This document shows, in pieces, positions 1 to 5,938 of a DNA stretch of 10,104 nucleotides. The notes below the pieces were generated by a model. The model ran no database searches and was not told the origin of the DNA. It worked only from the letters and a program-made list of their open reading frames with translations. The DNA comes from CAYJEQ01 sp964369235 (GTDB lineage Bacteria > Bacillota > Clostridia > Oscillospirales > Ruminococcaceae), in NCBI GenBank assembly GCA_964369235.1, contig CAYJEQ010000084.1, positions 1-10,104 on the forward strand, given 5' to 3'. The stretch's first letter is position 1, and every line of letters starts with the position of its first letter. A program made the position numbers and the translations under genes.

Positions 1-28
1 TTTACCAAATGTTGGGGTAAAATTATAT

Positions 29-67
29 GGGGTGACTTCCCTTGCCGTCGGTAAGGGAAGTCACCCC
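29..67. repeat. GGGGTG hairpin element, copy A
   Basis: A 15-bp perfect inverted repeat: GGGGTGACTTCCCTT at 29-43 and its complement at 53-67, with a 9-nt loop. It is flanked by GGTAAAATTATA on the left and ATTGATATAT on the right. A second element near 7945-7983 has the same outer stem, similar flanks and an altered inner stem, so this is a dispersed hairpin family rather than a one-off. Neither side has a good T run, so it is not a textbook terminator, although the minus-strand side continues into ATATAATTTT. It lies beyond the ABC operon terminator and may belong to whatever gene lies to the left of the window. Confidence 0.7.
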
Positions 68-99
68 AACAATTGATATATAACCAATAAAGATTACCT

Positions 100-139
100 A
101 AAGAAAAAGATGTATCCTCATATTAGAGAATACATCTTT
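100..139 (-). terminator. Rho-independent terminator of the ABC operon
   Basis: Reading the minus strand just after the permease stop codon, AAAGATGTAT pairs with ATACATCTTT (130-139 with 106-115). Four more inner pairs, one a U-G, make a 14-bp stem with the loop TAATAT. The stem is followed by a T-rich tail (TTTTTCTTT, 100-108 on the complement). It starts 8 bp beyond the stop codon of the permease gene. Confidence 0.85.
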
Positions 140-147
140 ACAATTTA

Positions 148-1770
148 TTAATTTACAATGTCTTTTTTTGTAAAGGACAGATAGCCTATGGCTATAAGCA
201 CTAGGGCAGATAAACAGGTACCTATAAATCCTAGGGTTAAATCTAGATTTATTAACATACCCCAGAAACTATTATAGAAGGACTCTACAGATCTTACCAT
301 ACCGGCATTTATATAAGGAAGCATGGTGTACTGTACAAATCCAAAGGGAGCCAGTAGGGCACTTGCTGGAGCAGCTACTAGATATAGTAGCAGGGATACT
401 GTTAGGGTAATTACAGTGTTTTTAGTTAGGGTAGTAAGCATCATTACTAACCCTGTCATAAAGATAATACCACCTGTTACCACAATCATCTCTTTAAATA
501 GGTAGGAGAAGAAGCTCTGGGAGGTTAATACCCCAGCTACAGAGGATACCACTGGAAGGGAAAATCCATCAAAACCATAGATTACCCCTGCTGTTAGGGT
601 AGAAATTATAGCAGAAACTATTACCAAAGCAAAGCCTATAATAATTAGGGTAGATGCCTTGGATAGATAGATACTGCCTCTGCTTACAGGGCGAGCAACT
701 AACATTCTAATGGTGCCTTTGGAAAACTCAGAGGAGATAATACCACTGCCTATGATTATTACAAATACAGTAATAACCACCATCATAATTTCCATAGTGT
801 CATAGATGGTTTGGCGACCTTCGTAAACATCTTTTCCCATTAGTGGCTGATCTACCTCTATGCTGTTCCATAGGGTGTCGTAGGTTGCCTGTCGGCTTTC
901 TAGTTTAGCATTAACAGCTCCTACATACTCCTGATAATCCTCATATAAATCAGAGCCATGTAGATAGAAATCTGCCTCACTAGAAGGGCGCTCCATTAGG
1001 AAAAGCGCCACCTGATCTAACTCTATTAGGGCGTTACTTTTCCAGCTATTATCATAGGGGATATTATTATCTATACGGTATTGTAGGGTTTTTCTATTTT
1101 CCTCTTGGCTGTCTATACGGGCGACTAAGGCGTCTATTTTATTGGCATCTTCTGGATCATTACCATCTAATAAAGCCATTTCTTCATTAGCTATACGGAT
1201 ATTTTCATCAATTATCTGGATATATATTTTACTGCCTTCTATATAGTCGTTATCAGAGATAACCTGCTCATAATGGGCGATGGTAGCCTTATTATTATCA
1301 ATTATCTGCTGAATTTCCTCAGGGCTTGCCTTTAGTAGGCTTTCCAGTAGGGAATAGTCAAAATCCGAGCCGTTGGACAGTATAGCATCTATGGTAAACC
1401 CTTGCTGTGTTGCCTCTAAAAAAGATGTAGTGTTTAGTAGACTACGGTATCTTTCCATAAGATTAATACGCCAATCTCTAACATTCATCTGCTCCTCTGC
1501 CACTAACGTCCAGTATCTTAAATCATTCTCATACCTCATATAATCAATCTGCTCAGGTATGGTTGTTGCCTCCCTAGATAAAGAATACTCGGCTATTTCT
1601 ATGGCAGAGGCACTATCCATTAGGCTAATATCATTATGGGAGGACTGAGTGGTGAACTGTATACCAATAGGTAGTACCACCGATAATAATAGTATCAGCC
1701 CTACCATTATCACCGTTTCTTTCTTTTTATATATTTTTGTAAATTCGTTTTTTATAAGTTTTGTAAACAT
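148..1770 (-). CDS. ABC-2 type transporter permease with large extracytoplasmic domain
   Basis: This 540-residue protein is the membrane half of an ABC exporter. It has one membrane segment at about 19-39, a hydrophilic stretch of nearly 290 residues (about 40-325) rich in acidic residues and predicted helices, and then five segments at about 326-346, 372-396, 427-448, 451-478 and 511-533. After the second segment it carries the ABC-2 family motif EFSKGTIRMLVARPVSR (348-364), which faces the cytoplasm and contacts the ATPase. The ATG is preceded by AGAAAGGAAT. It follows its ATPase gene by about 100 bp on the same strand, so the two form an exporter. The hydrophilic insert between the first and second segments is longer than in simple BcrB-like permeases. 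The substrate is unknown; peptide or antibiotic self-protection, or cell-envelope stress, would be usual for this family, but nothing here fixes it. Confidence 0.9.
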   Translation of the reverse strand: MFTKLIKNEFTKIYKKKETVIMVGLILLLSVVLPIGIQFTTQSSHNDISLMDSASAIEIAEYSLSREATTIPEQIDYMRYENDLRYWTLVAEEQMNVRDWRINLMERYRSLLNTTSFLEATQQGFTIDAILSNGSDFDYSLLESLLKASPEEIQQIIDNNKATIAHYEQVISDNDYIEGSKIYIQIIDENIRIANEEMALLDGNDPEDANKIDALVARIDSQEENRKTLQYRIDNNIPYDNSWKSNALIELDQVALFLMERPSSEADFYLHGSDLYEDYQEYVGAVNAKLESRQATYDTLWNSIEVDQPLMGKDVYEGRQTIYDTMEIMMVVITVFVIIIGSGIISSEFSKGTIRMLVARPVSRGSIYLSKASTLIIIGFALVIVSAIISTLTAGVIYGFDGFSLPVVSSVAGVLTSQSFFSYLFKEMIVVTGGIIFMTGLVMMLTTLTKNTVITLTVSLLLYLVAAPASALLAPFGFVQYTMLPYINAGMVRSVESFYNSFWGMLINLDLTLGFIGTCLSALVLIAIGYLSFTKKDIVN

Positions 1771-1862
1771 AATAATGTGTATTCCTTTCTTAGAGTTTTG
1801 TAATTTTAGGTGGTATAATCACCTAAAACCACAAAACCTGTGTTTGAAACTTTCTTTCAAAC
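1771..1862 (-). repeat. Degenerate leader-type element between ATPase and permease genes
   Basis: Read on the minus strand this spacer has the same order of parts as the three longer leader copies. First comes a hairpin GTTTGAAA-GAAAG-TTTCAAAC (1842-1862). Then comes a long stem: GTTTTGT, GG and TTTTAGGTG pair with CACCTAAAA, TT and ACAAAAC (1795-1837). Last comes the tail AACTCTAAGAAAGGAAT just before the permease ATG. The inner hairpins of the other copies are replaced by one continuous stem. I infer a distant relative or a convergent intercistronic structure; it could affect permease translation or mRNA stability. Confidence 0.55.
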
Positions 1863-1869
1863 TATCTCT

Positions 1870-2595
1870 CTATACTATCTGATCCTTAGAGCCTTTGGTA
1901 ATCTCCATAAACTGCTCCTCTAACTCACCTTCACCAAAGGCTGATTTATCGCAGTTTATTATAGTTACCCCATTATCTATTATGGTAAACTTAGTACACA
2001 TTGCTTCCATCTCGCCTAGAATATGGCTGGATACCAGTACCCCAATACCCTGTGTTTCGGCAAGGTGGGTAATCATCTCCCTAAGCTCCTTAATACCTCT
2101 TGGATCCAGCCCATTAGTAGGCTCGTCCAGTATTAATAGTTTTGGGCTGTGTAGCAGTGCCTGTGCAATACCTAGACGCTGACGCATACCCAGTGAATAG
2201 GTGGACACCTTATCTTTTATTCGGTTTTCTAGCTTTACAAAGTTAATAATCTCCTCTATTTTTTCCTGAGTAACACCAGTGTGCATATTTGCCCACAGTT
2301 TAAGATTATCATAACCACTTAGATAGCTGTACATCTCGGGGTTTTCTATTACTGCACCTATATGGCTAAGTGCCTTAGTAGGGGATTTTTTTACATCTTC
2401 TCCCATTACCACTATCTCACCAGCTGTAATCTGATACAGCCCTGCTATCATCTTTATAAGGGTGGTTTTACCTGCACCATTAGGGCCTAAAAACCCCAGT
2501 ATATCCCCACTGTTAATCTCTAGGGAGATATCCTTTACTATGGTGCGACTACCTATTACCTTAGTTACATTATTTATTCTTAGTATATTTGACAT
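1870..2595 (-). CDS. ABC transporter ATP-binding protein, BcrA-like
   Basis: This 241-residue cytoplasmic ATPase drives the ABC-2 permease encoded next to it. It has Walker A GPNGAGKT (37-44), the signature YSLGMRQR (133-140), Walker B LLILDEP (153-159) with the catalytic Glu, a D-loop NGLDP and the switch His at 191. The Q-loop position reads IENPEMYSYLSGYDNL (83-98), with Glu in place of Gln, as is common in the bacitracin/lantibiotic export branch (BcrA and LanF types). The start ATG sits about 12 nt after AAAAAGGA, which is the 3' end of leader copy 1. Length is short for BcrA proteins (about 300), so it lacks a long C-terminal extension. It is the first gene of a two-gene operon with the permease and is transcribed away from the RidA-family gene. 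Confidence 0.92.
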   Translation of the reverse strand: MSNILRINNVTKVIGSRTIVKDISLEINSGDILGFLGPNGAGKTTLIKMIAGLYQITAGEIVVMGEDVKKSPTKALSHIGAVIENPEMYSYLSGYDNLKLWANMHTGVTQEKIEEIINFVKLENRIKDKVSTYSLGMRQRLGIAQALLHSPKLLILDEPTNGLDPRGIKELREMITHLAETQGIGVLVSSHILGEMEAMCTKFTIIDNGVTIINCDKSAFGEGELEEQFMEITKGSKDQIV

Positions 2596-2733
2596 TTATA
2601 TGACCATTCCTTTTTCTTAGTTTGCAATGTTTTAGGCGATTTTGCCTTGCCAGTAAACTGGCATTAGGAAAATTTCACTCCCTCCCAGTGAAAAGCCTCA
2701 AAACTTGCAGTTTGAAAATTTTATTTTCAAACT
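2596..2733 (-). repeat. Structured leader repeat, copy 1 (5' leader of ABC operon)
   Basis: On the minus strand the parts run in this order. P0 is a hairpin GTTTGAAAAT-AAA-ATTTTCAAAC (2710-2732). The 5' arm of P1 is GCAAGTTTTGAGGC. P2 is TTTCACT-GGGAGGG-AGTGAAA (2673-2693). P3 is TGCCAG-TTTA-CTGGCA (2648-2663), extended by TTTT/AAAA. The P1 3' arm is GCCTAAAACATTGC. The tail AAACTAAGAAAAAGGAATGGTCAT ends at the ATPase ATG, shown here split as AAACTAAGAAAAAGGAATG then GTCAT. It differs from copy 2 at 8 of about 141 positions. It occupies the untranslated leader of the ABC mRNA. Confidence 0.85.
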
Positions 2734-2777
2734 TTATTATCTTTTCGTGAGCTACCTAGGTTTTTCCTTGGGTATAT

Positions 2778-2786
2778 ATAATACCA
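2778..2786 (-). promoter_or_regulatory. Candidate extended -10 promoter of the ABC operon
   Basis: On the minus strand the sequence TTTTGTGGTATTAT gives an extended -10 (TGG then TATTAT, 2778-2783). It resembles the TTTTTGTGGTATACT box of the clear promoter at 3533-3560. No good -35 is visible at the right spacing. A start near 2771 would give a leader of about 175 nt that contains all of repeat copy 1. Confidence 0.45.
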
Positions 2787-2915
2787 CAAAATCTGTTTCT
2801 ATAGTTATATTTCGCAAAAAAACCCTAAAATCTATCACTTATATAAAATTTATTGAAAAAATCTATTAAAGGCAAAAAGTTTACCACATTACTAAAGAAA
2901 AGCACAAAGAATATC

Positions 2916-2944
2916 TTGGAATAAGTTATGTAATATGGTAAAAT
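2916..2944 (+). promoter_or_regulatory. Promoter of the RidA-family gene
   Basis: TTGGAA (2916-2921), a 17-nt spacer, then TAAAAT (2939-2944) with an extended -10 TGG just before it. The ribosome binding site AGGAGG lies at 2965-2970, 7 nt before the ATG at 2978. This gives a leader of only about 25 nt, so the gene is probably expressed constitutively. Confidence 0.7.
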
Positions 2945-2977
2945 ATTAAGTATATTAAAAAACTAGGAGGATTTATT

Positions 2978-3337
2978 ATGGAAATCAAAAGATACGAAGG
3001 CACAGGAAGAATGAGCAGAGCAGTGGTACACAATAATACTATATATCTATGTGGGCAGACCTGCTACACCCCAGAAGAAGGCACAAAATCCGTTGCAGAT
3101 CAGACAGCAGTGGTACTGGAAAAAATCGAAACCCTACTAAATAAATATGGTTCTGATAAAAACCACATTCTATCTGCTACAATCTACATTAAAGATATGG
3201 CAGATTTTGCTGAGATGAACAGTGTGTGGGACAACTGGGTGGTAGATGGTTTTGAGCCAGCTAGAGCCTGTGTAGAGGCTAAGATGGCAAGGGAAGAAAT
3301 CTATGTGGAAATCTCTATTGTTGCAGCTGTAAAGTAA
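2978..3337 (+). CDS. RidA family protein (reactive enamine/imine deaminase family)
   Basis: This 119-residue protein belongs to the RidA/YjgF/UK114 family, small trimeric proteins. The best-known members hydrolyse reactive 2-aminoacrylate-type enamines and imines released by pyridoxal-phosphate enzymes. The family arginine is present in FEPARACVEAKM (Arg96) and the Glu in YVEISIV (Glu111), at positions matching the catalytic Arg105 and Glu120 of RidA. The N-terminal SRAVVHNNTIYLCGQ segment (13-27) and the missing usual N-terminal residues suggest the second YjgF-like subgroup rather than RidA proper, so the substrate may differ. The start is firm: AGGAGG lies 7 nt upstream. It is a single-gene unit, divergent from the ABC operon, and flanked on both sides by leader repeats facing outward. 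I see no metabolic partner gene beside it. Confidence 0.9.
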   Translation: MEIKRYEGTGRMSRAVVHNNTIYLCGQTCYTPEEGTKSVADQTAVVLEKIETLLNKYGSDKNHILSATIYIKDMADFAEMNSVWDNWVVDGFEPARACVEAKMAREEIYVEISIVAAVK

Positions 3338-3344
3338 AAGTATA

Positions 3345-3481
3345 AGTTTGAAAATAAAATTTTCAAACCGCAAGTTTTGAGGCTTTTCACTGGGAGGAGT
3401 GAAATTTTGCTAATGCCAGTTTACTGGCAATGCAAAACCGCCTAAAACATTGCAAACTCAGAGAAAGGAATGGTCATATAT
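3345..3481 (+). repeat. Structured leader repeat, copy 2 (no gene behind it)
   Basis: P0 hairpin at 3346-3368; P1 arms GCAAGTTTTGAGGC (3370-3383) and GCCTAAAACATTGC (3440-3453), pairing as 4+5+4 bp with two single-base bulges; P2 at 3385-3404 with loop GGGAGG, one G shorter than the other copies; P3 at 3414-3429 with a clean outer TTTTGC/GCAAAA pairing. The tail AGAGAAAGGAATG then leads to an ATG at 3482. It begins 7 bp after the RidA-family stop codon and is the mirror image of copy 1. The reading frame after its ATG is only 13 codons and consists largely of a terminator hairpin. Confidence 0.85.
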
Positions 3482-3534
3482 ATGCAGAGTTTATGCCATT
3501 ATAGAGGGTCTATGGTGGCATAAACTCTTTATTT
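3482..3534 (+). terminator. Long hairpin terminator after leader copy 2
   Basis: AGAGTTTATGCCA (3486-3498) and TGGCATAAACTCT (3516-3528) pair perfectly over 13 bp. The inside continues with two U-G pairs and ATAGA-GGG-TCTAT, giving about 20 bp with a GGG loop. The tail is TTATTT. It should stop transcripts coming from the RidA-family gene and leader copy 2 before the promoter that follows. A 13-codon frame from the ATG at 3482 runs through the hairpin; I do not regard it as a gene. Confidence 0.8.
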
Positions 3535-3560
3535 GACATTGGAGCTTTTTGTGGTATACT
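3533..3560 (+). promoter_or_regulatory. Strong promoter for the RNA upstream of mutS2
   Basis: A perfect -35 TTGACA (3533-3538), a 16-nt spacer and TATACT (3555-3560), with an extended -10 TGG at 3552-3554. The start is expected near 3567. The -35 overlaps the T tail of the preceding terminator. It is the best sigma-A-like promoter in the window. Confidence 0.8.
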
Positions 3561-3566
3561 ATTAGT

Positions 3567-3801
3567 GAAAGTTATAAAACTTTATTTTATGTAAAAAGGA
3601 GTGCTATTTTTGTTAGATGTAATGTAATTTTGATTTGTGTAAAATCAAAATACCCAAATTGTTTAAGAGATAAAGGGATAAGTCCCTTTGTTAGTCATAG
3701 GCAAATTTTGGACTACATTTAATAAAGTGCACCCATATATAATTCTACTGTGATTTATTCAGTGGATATTTTAGTGTATAGGTGTAACTATGCACTTTTT
3801 T
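3567..3801 (+). ncRNA. Structured RNA or attenuator leader upstream of mutS2 (unidentified)
   Basis: There is no open frame of useful length here. The stretch is dense in complementary segments. They are AAAGT/ACTTT near the 5' end; AATGTA (3621-3626) with TACATT (3714-3719) closing a multibranch; ATTTTGATTT-GTGTA-AAATCAAAAT (3627-3651); CCAAA with TTTGG closing a hairpin capped by AAAGGGA-TAAG-TCCCTTT (3672-3689); and a final rod closed by AAAGTGCA/TGCACTTT (3724-3798), ending in six T. Size and terminator would suit a free small RNA. However, mutS2 has no convincing promoter of its own behind it, so it may be an attenuated leader. I do not recognise T-box, SRP, tmRNA, RNase P or common riboswitch motifs; 6S RNA cannot be excluded by eye. 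Confidence 0.55.
3724..3801 (+). terminator. Intrinsic terminator ending the upstream RNA
   Basis: AAAGTGCA (3724-3731) pairs with TGCACTTT (3791-3798). The stem continues through CACC/GGTG and CTACTG/CAGTGG inside, and T at 3796-3801 gives the U run. The 3' arm can also pair with an upstream segment AAAAAGGAGTGC (3593-3604), with GG bulged. This would allow an alternative antiterminated fold. Confidence 0.65.
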
Positions 3802-3853
3802 GTTGTCCTAAATTAATAAAAAAAATTATATAATATAAAGGATAATTACAACC

Positions 3854-5779
3854 ATGTTAAATACCTTCAAAACTCTTGAGTTTAATAATATTTTAGAAAA
3901 TCTTAGTCAGTTTGCCCTATCGGATAATGCAAAGGCTAAAATACTAGACCTTAAACCTTATTTACAGGAAAGAGAGTGTAAAAAACAGCTTAAAGACACC
4001 TCTGAGGCTAAGAAAATAATAGAAGTACAGGGCTCCCCACCAATAGCCACCATGACCGACCTAGAGGAGATACTGGAGCTTACAGAAAAAGGCGCCATGC
4101 TTACCCCAGATCAGCTAAACTATGTGGCTGGCTTTGTTCACGGTAGCAAAAGAATGGCAAGCTACCTTAAAAAAGCAGAGCACCTACAGATTAGTCTTGC
4201 CTATTATGGAATGTCCTTTGTGGATTTAGGGGATTTACAGCAGTTAATAGAAACTGCTATTGTAAATGACAAGGTGGACAGTGGTGCCTCTGCTACCTTA
4301 AAGGATATAAGAAGGAAGATAGAGAATACCAGATCTTCCATTAAAACCAAACTGGACACTATACTAAAAAGCAAAAAAGCCTATCTTTCTGACGGTAATA
4401 TAGTAATAAGAAATGGCAGATATGCCCTACCTGTAAAAAAAGAGTATAAAAATCAGGTAGCTGGATCGGTTATAGATGTATCCAATACAGGGGGAACGGT
4501 TTTTATTGAGCCATCGGCAATAAATAAAATCCAAGGGGAGATAGAATACCTATTAATCCAAGAGGACAATGAAATCAGAAAAATCCTCTACACCCTAACA
4601 GCCTTTGTATATGATAGTATTAGCCAGTTAAAAACCAATATGAAGTATATGGAAACACTGGACTTTGTCTTTGCTAAGGCTAAGTATTCCATAAGTATCA
4701 GTGCTGAGGAAGTCCCTGTAAACACAGACCGAATTATTAAGATTATACAAGGTCGCCACCCACTGCTAAATCCTAATGAATGTGTACCACTGGATTTTGT
4801 CCTAGGGGAAAGCTACAGTGGTATAGTGGTAACAGGGCCAAATACAGGGGGGAAAACCGTATCCCTTAAAACTGTAGGGCTATTATCACTAATGGCACAA
4901 TGTGGCTTACATGTACCGGCAGAAAAAGGCAGCACCCTTGCTATGAATGGTAATATTCTATGTGATATAGGGGACGGACAGAGTATTTCGGAAAATCTCT
5001 CCACCTTCTCGGCGCATATTACAAATATAGTAGCTATATTAAAGGAAGCCACAGAGGAAAGCTTGGTGCTTTTAGATGAGCTAGGCTCAGGTACCGACCC
5101 TGCAGAGGGCATGGGCATAGCAGTTGCCATATTAGAGGAGCTTAGAAAGATAGGGTGTTTATTTCTAGCTACTACCCACTACCCTGAGATTAAAGATTAT
5201 GCTAAAAATACCAAAGGCTTAATTAATGCACGAATGGAATTTGACCGAGAAAATCTAAAACCACTATATAAACTACACATAGGTGAGGCAGGGGAAAGCT
5301 GTGCCCTATCCATAGCAGAAAGACTGGGCTTTCCAGCACATCTATTAAAAAGGGCAAGAATAGAGGCATACCCAGAAAATAAACAGCCTAAAGAGGAAAG
5401 ATTTATTGGTGGAGAGCCTATGGAACAGAGCCACCAGAAGAAATCCAGTAAGATTATTAAAGATAAGCCAAATGTAGTAAATAAAATCAAAGACCAGTAT
5501 GGTGTAGGGGACAGTGTAATTATAAACAGCGATAAGAGAAATGGCGTAGTTTATAAAACTGCAGATAATATGGGGGATTTAATCATACAGGTAAGAGGGG
5601 AAAAGATTAAGATTAACCATACAAAAATAAGCCTTGCAGTTAAGGCAGAGGAGCTGTATCCTGAGGGCTATGATATGTCAATAGTGTTTGACACTGTGGA
5701 AAATAGAAAAGCCCGTCACAAAATGAATAAAGGCCATAATCCAGATTTAATAGTAACCTATGATGAGTTTAGTAAGTAG
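3854..5779 (+). CDS. mutS2: MutS2-type ATPase lacking the Smr nuclease domain
   Basis: This 641-residue protein belongs to the MutS2 branch of the MutS ATPases. MutS2 proteins act on branched DNA or on collided and stalled ribosomes rather than in mismatch repair. The core lever/clamp region spans about 1-290. The ATPase follows with Walker A GPNTGGKT (328-335), the GDGQSISENLSTFSAHI motif (373-389), Walker B LVLLDELGSGTDP (404-416) and switch His442. A KOW-like segment lies at about 550-595 (YGVGDSVIINSDKRNGVV). Typical MutS2 is about 780 residues with a long coiled coil and a C-terminal Smr domain. Here the coiled coil is shortened and the chain ends in a basic tail (about 600-641) with no LDLRG or HGKGTG motif. 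The coding end is clean, so this looks like a genuine short subfamily, not a frameshift. AAAGGA lies 11 nt before the ATG. Confidence 0.88.
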   Translation: MLNTFKTLEFNNILENLSQFALSDNAKAKILDLKPYLQERECKKQLKDTSEAKKIIEVQGSPPIATMTDLEEILELTEKGAMLTPDQLNYVAGFVHGSKRMASYLKKAEHLQISLAYYGMSFVDLGDLQQLIETAIVNDKVDSGASATLKDIRRKIENTRSSIKTKLDTILKSKKAYLSDGNIVIRNGRYALPVKKEYKNQVAGSVIDVSNTGGTVFIEPSAINKIQGEIEYLLIQEDNEIRKILYTLTAFVYDSISQLKTNMKYMETLDFVFAKAKYSISISAEEVPVNTDRIIKIIQGRHPLLNPNECVPLDFVLGESYSGIVVTGPNTGGKTVSLKTVGLLSLMAQCGLHVPAEKGSTLAMNGNILCDIGDGQSISENLSTFSAHITNIVAILKEATEESLVLLDELGSGTDPAEGMGIAVAILEELRKIGCLFLATTHYPEIKDYAKNTKGLINARMEFDRENLKPLYKLHIGEAGESCALSIAERLGFPAHLLKRARIEAYPENKQPKEERFIGGEPMEQSHQKKSSKIIKDKPNVVNKIKDQYGVGDSVIINSDKRNGVVYKTADNMGDLIIQVRGEKIKINHTKISLAVKAEELYPEGYDMSIVFDTVENRKARHKMNKGHNPDLIVTYDEFSK

Positions 5780-5794
5780 GTAGTAATAAAGATA

Positions 5795-5842
5795 ACAGGG
5801 TGTATTCCTTAGCAATAAGCTAGAGAATATACCCTGTTTTAT
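5795..5842. terminator. Bidirectional terminator between mutS2 and the Fe-S protein gene
   Basis: ACAGGGTGTATTC (5795-5807) pairs with GAATATACCCTGT (5825-5837) with one G-U pair. Additional TAGC/GCTA pairing lies inside the loop. TTTTATA follows on the plus strand for mutS2. The minus strand has a weaker TTATCTTTATT tail and can serve the convergent Fe-S protein gene. Confidence 0.8.
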
Positions 5843-5938
5843 ACTTATTATATATACCCTATCGGGAACTAAACTTAAAATAGGTATTGAGCATACTAGT
5901 GATGGAAGGCACCGAGAAAGGAATGAGCATTTTTATGA

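Noticed and set aside
2745..2915. Possible additional gene or RNA between the ABC leader and the RidA promoter
   Set aside because: Only AT-rich sequence with a candidate -10; no ribosome site with an open frame and no strong hairpin seen.
2596..3481. CRISPR array or tRNA genes in the repeat-rich intergenic DNA
   Set aside because: Repeats are too few, far apart, structured and in opposite orientation; no cloverleaf with a GTTCGAAT-like T loop was seen.
3482..3523. 13-codon reading frame after leader copy 2
   Set aside because: It consists mostly of the two arms of a terminator hairpin; coding is unlikely, although the ATG is placed like those of real genes.
3803..3834. TTGTCC and TATAAT as a mutS2 promoter
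   Set aside because: The spacer is 20 nt and the transcript would start within the ribosome binding site.
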